Positions 60,024 to 64,000 of a stretch of DNA of 64,000 nucleotides are shown in pieces (position 1 is the stretch's first letter; the number at the start of each line of letters is the position of its first letter). A model generated the notes under the pieces. The model saw only the letters and a program-made list of their open reading frames with translations. It was not told the DNA's origin and did no database searches. The stretch lies in the NCBI RefSeq assembly GCF_016859285.1, contig NC_053415.1, forward strand, positions 18,374,501-18,438,500. The letters are read 5' to 3'. This DNA comes from Xiphias gladius. Lineage: Eukaryota > Chordata > Actinopteri > Istiophoriformes > Xiphiidae. Both the position numbers and the translations under genes were made by a program.

Positions 60024-62329
60024 AGACTGCAAACACACAAACAGGAAAAGGTAAGGACAAAGTGAAAAGTGGAGTATAAAATTTTAACTTATGATAAGAA
60101 AGATGAGATCGTATCTTAAATTGAATTATCATGAAAATACAGCTAAAGAGAGTAGATTTAATGATGGACTAAAAAAGGTATGTCTTAAGCACTGGAAGTA
60201 TAAAGAAAAGCCAAATTGCAATTCAAATATATAAATTAATAAATGAATATGTGAACATATTCATTTATCATCTGCATGGAGATACATTATTCACTGCTTT
60301 CCCCTTTCCCCAACATCCAAGCAAGGGATATCATTATACTTCAATTAATACAAAGTCTACTTTTACCATTGCAAAACCAAACACCACACTCTCCACACAC
60401 AGGATTTTACTTTCAAGGAATGTCAGCACTACTTGGGGTCAAAGGTATAATTTTGCAAGTTGAAACCAGTATAAAAGCACAGTGGCATCCACAGGATGAG
60501 GACACATATGAAGCCTGTTGGTTGCAGAGCTGAATAAAAAGGACTGTAACATTACTCTTGCTTACATTAGGATTTGATTTCAAACTTCAACCGAAAAAAA
60601 AAGGAAAGATTGTTTGTCGTCTAAGCTACCGCAAAATTTCAAAGGAAATCAGCAGGTAAAGCATTCAGTCTGTGTCTGAACAGACTATTTGTTTCCGTGT
60701 TTCTGTTTCTTTTCTGTTGCCTTCTATTGTGGTGCTTTCTGTGTGTCTTTTGATTTGACATTCAGCGTCTGGTTCTGTATCAGATTTGCTGCATGCCTGT
60801 GAACTGTACAGCATACCTCAAATTTACAATTATATTTGACAGTGTTTTCAATGATAGTTCTGAAACTTACACTGTATAATTAAACTTTTATTTTTATAGT
60901 TTAAGCTTCTATTTTCACTTGTTTCTTTACTTTTTTCGAAGTGTTTCGTCCCCTGATCAGAGCCATATCACTGCATTGTACATACATTACCTCAAGCCAC
61001 AGAAAGATTTCCTGTTCTTGTCAGTGCCGTTGTCATTTTTTGTACAAATCTGAGCACAAGAACTCGGGTTTTGCTGTTCTAACTTTAGCGAAACGTCACC
61101 TTTGTTAATATCAAGGCGGCGTGACTCTAATATCTGTACAGATGTAGTTCAAGTGTTAATAATAGGCCCGTGTTTGCTTTGCTGTAATTTTAATACATAA
61201 TACATAATTTTCATAAATGTTACTCTAATGAAGTGAGGTTGAATATTAAACAACTCTTATGAATTCACATGAAGAGTGAAACAAAGAGAGTAGAAATCAT
61301 TTGAATAGATACATTAGAATTGTATATTCATTTCTATTAAATATGGTAAACAGTGCTTGTGCCTGTTTATTTTTTTTTTGTATGTTGACATGTTTAAGGC
61401 TAACAAATGTGACAATGCCCTCTTGTAGAAAGGCATTAATAAACATATGAGGAATTGTGGTTCAGCAGAACGGAACAACAAATATTTCTATTGTGCCGTT
61501 GAGACATGCTGGATGCAGAATGAGAGGTCTAAAGCAGCATGAAGTGAACCTGTGACTGAGGATATAAAGAGGAAAATCTGTTGAGAGTTTTTTTTAATTC
61601 CCTTTAAATTTGGTTGACGTTATTAGTTTCTGGTCAGACTGTGAGATTTCTACACTATGAGTTAAGGAATAAGGATGTATGAAATGTTTAAAATTATGTT
61701 GAGGAGGAAATGATAAATGAATAAATTTAGTAAAAGATATGAATTTTTTTTTTGGCTTCCCTTTTGTGAAACAAAAAAGGTTTACAAAAATGAATAAACC
61801 TCAGTATCTGATTAACAAAGGTACCATTAATTATTACCATAATTAAAGCTCAGAATTAAGGTGTAAATATGTCAAACAACTGTTGGTACTTTATGCAAAT
61901 GAATAGCTAGCTATTTATTTAATTGACTGTTTTTTTAAATGAATAGGCACTTGGATATTTTGATGAGAAATGACAACCTTTTATAGGGTGTGTTTTATAG
62001 CTTGGTAATTATGAAAGACAGTTGTGTCAGATGTTTGGACCACAGTTGTGTTATGAATAATGATTACATGATTTTAAAAAAATACTATGTAAACAATACT
62101 ATTATTAACAACAACAAAAAATTTAAAACTGTAACATAACGAAACAAGACAATGAAGTGAAGAAATTAGAAAATGTCAAAATAATGACAAGCATGTCATG
62201 TCACATTTCAGCATGACACCTTGTTAAGTCTGACTCTGTCAAGTAAAGGTGGGAACAGACTTGCTGTTCAGATTGGGACAGATTGGTATGATACAGAGAA
62301 CCTCAAATGGATTTGAACCCCTGATGCTT
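60024..62329. other. Gene-desert sequence, no gene seen
   Basis: AT-rich. Short frames only. A perfect octamer ATGCAAAT is present at 61893-61900. No RNA gene was recognised. Confidence 0.4.
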
Positions 62330-63350
62330 GCCTCACCAATGCCCTGTGTTACAACACTGCATAAGAAATGATATGCATGCAGTATATTTGAATATTCATG
62401 ACCAAATCCAACGGCTGTTTGTACTCTAGCATTAATTAGTTGCTCGAGGGGGAGCTACACCCAAATAAGAAGCTCCAGTGCTTGATGCTGAAACACGGCA
62501 ATCCCAAAGAAAGAATTAAAGAGTGAGAAATCCGTGGCTAGTGGGTGCTGCCACAGTATGAATCTTTCAAAAAGCGAGGGATGTCAGCACTGAAAGATCT
62601 TTACCCATTTAACAATTAACAGACAATGTTTAAGTTAAAAAAAAAAAAAGGAAAGGCAATAAAGCAACTGAAACCCTCTGAATTGAAATGATCTCTGATG
62701 GCTAACTCAGTCTTGCGCAAAACTTCTCTTTGTTAAGGATGTGGATATATATGTGCCATTAAAAATGTATGAATATTCAAGAGGAGAGTTGGTTGAAGAG
62801 TCCCAATCATCTCCTACACAGTTGCCCTGACAGTTAAAAGAGGACCGCTGAGAGGAGTTTCACTGTGAAATACATTAGCATGCCTTTGAAACAAGAGACC
62901 TTGAGTATGAACAAGGGCTATCCATACACACTTTGGAATGTAATTTATATGCACAAACTGAGGTGTGAGGCCAGATGATGTTAGAGGGGCAGAAAGGATC
63001 CACTCAGTACAGGTGTAGTTTTCACTGGCCAACAATGTAATAGCCATTTTTATACTGTGCCTCTTTACACATCAGTGAGCTCTTCTGAACTTACAGAATC
63101 CACTGAAACCATCTCACTGCTGAAAAGAAAATATATGAGGTATATCGATAATTGGATGCCCTGCTTGTACTGCTTTATATTTCATCAATGATCTTGAAGG
63201 AATATGTTGCCTCATCAAAGAGATGTTTCCAGCGGAGTGACAATAAAAGTGTTGATTTTCCGCTGCTTGTTTGAAGACCTGAGTTACTTTTTGTGCCACT
63301 GCCACTGGTGACCTATGCGCTCAACTCTCTGAATTATGCATGGTGATTAT
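62330..63350. promoter_or_regulatory. Candidate conserved non-coding block
   Basis: About 1 kb of complex, mostly repeat-free sequence with many homeodomain or POU-like words: AAATGATATGCATGCAG, TAGCATTAATTAG, GAATATTCATGACC, CATTAGCATGCC, ATTTATATGCAC. It is the densest such block near the right end. No coding potential. Conservation and activity not tested. Confidence 0.3.
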
Positions 63351-64000
63351 ACGACGTAGTCCTCTGAATTGTAAATTCTCACAATTATACAGCCCATTGT
63401 CTATTCATTATTTCAAAACGAATGGGAAATTATGTAAAACTATCTCTAAAGAGGAAAGCAGCGTGTAATATGACTTGCCATATTGTTCATGCAATTCAAA
63501 TACTTTGCTTTTTCTGAGAGTTGAAAGTAATCAGATTTAAATGAAATCTGACTTGCATGTCATGTGGGATTACGATACATTTGGAAGATAAGCTATGATA
63601 ACTACACTACGTGCCATGAGGTGAGAGCACTCAGGCAAAGAGTGTCTTCCAATTAACTTAAACCTCCCTCAAGGTTAAATATACAAGTGTTGACTGAGAG
63701 TCGAACTTATCTGCTTTTCTCGACCAGACGAGTGAAGGACTTCAACATGTCCCACAGCGTCTCCCTGCTTTTCTGCGTACTTTGTTTTCTGATTCCTTCA
63801 CACAAGCAACACATACTGAACACACAGCTCGTGGCGAAACTCTGCTCGCAGTCCCCCTCTCCAGACTTAAAAGTAAAGGAGATTATACGTCCTATGCTGT
63901 CAGGGTCAACCTTCCTGTTGAACTCCATCTTGCCTCCTCAGTGACTTCCTTTAAATCTCTCCTATAACTAATTTAACCTGTAACCTTAACCTGTATTTCT
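63351..64000. other. Right end of window, no gene seen
   Basis: Unremarkable AT-rich sequence. The frames at 63687-63944 (plus) and 63707-63928 (minus) overlap and show no domain. Confidence 0.4.

Noticed and set aside
1..64000. CRISPR arrays, operons, bacterial mobile systems, tRNA or rRNA genes
   Set aside because: Tandem repeats here are simple microsatellites, not spaced direct repeats. The genes are spliced vertebrate genes. No tRNA or rRNA was recognised by eye.

Overview
The window is nuclear genomic DNA of a vertebrate, almost certainly a ray-finned (teleost, probably percomorph) fish. The genes have introns with GT-AG boundaries, long AT-rich stretches are non-coding, and there are long CA/GT microsatellites and several repeat families I recognise from fish genomes. 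Exact species cannot be read from the sequence.

Four protein-coding genes are supported. Left to right: fhl2 (+, CDS 4198-6126 in five coding exons, 279 aa, plus a likely non-coding first exon ending at 1485); ashwin/C2orf49 (-, CDS 9265-13852 in four exons, 192 aa); gpr45 (-, intronless CDS 17288-18448, 386 aa); and pou3f3 (-, intronless CDS 26007-27278, 423 aa). fhl2 and ashwin converge, with a decayed Tc1-like transposon between them. The order and relative orientation match human 2q12 (POU3F3, GPR45, C2orf49, FHL2), but MRPS9 and TGFBRAP1, which lie between these genes in human, are not visible. The block therefore looks like an ancient conserved neighbourhood, probably one of the two teleost whole-genome-duplication copies.

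From about 28 kb to 64 kb no gene can be supported. This is the 5' flank of pou3f3 and matches the gene desert on that side of POU3F3. It holds (a) complex AT-rich, homeodomain-site-rich blocks that look like candidate conserved enhancers (about 30.6-31.0, 41.6-42.7, 44.9-45.2, 55.1-55.5 and 62.3-63.3 kb) and (b) repeats: a broken LINE (47.65-50.96 kb, minus strand), a Tc1 scrap (47.14 kb), a MITE with TA-flanked inverted termini (52.1-52.7 kb), several dispersed fish repeats present in two or three copies, and microsatellites.

The genes do not form one pathway. fhl2 is a LIM-only cofactor of muscle and other tissues, ashwin is a nuclear protein linked to the tRNA-ligase complex, gpr45 is an orphan receptor, and pou3f3 is a neural POU-homeodomain regulator. 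What may hold them together is shared regulatory DNA around pou3f3. I found no clear sign of a novel biological system. The most useful observations are the conserved, thinned synteny, the SRF-type site at the fhl2 promoter, the unusual hairpin in ashwin intron 1, and the enhancer candidates.
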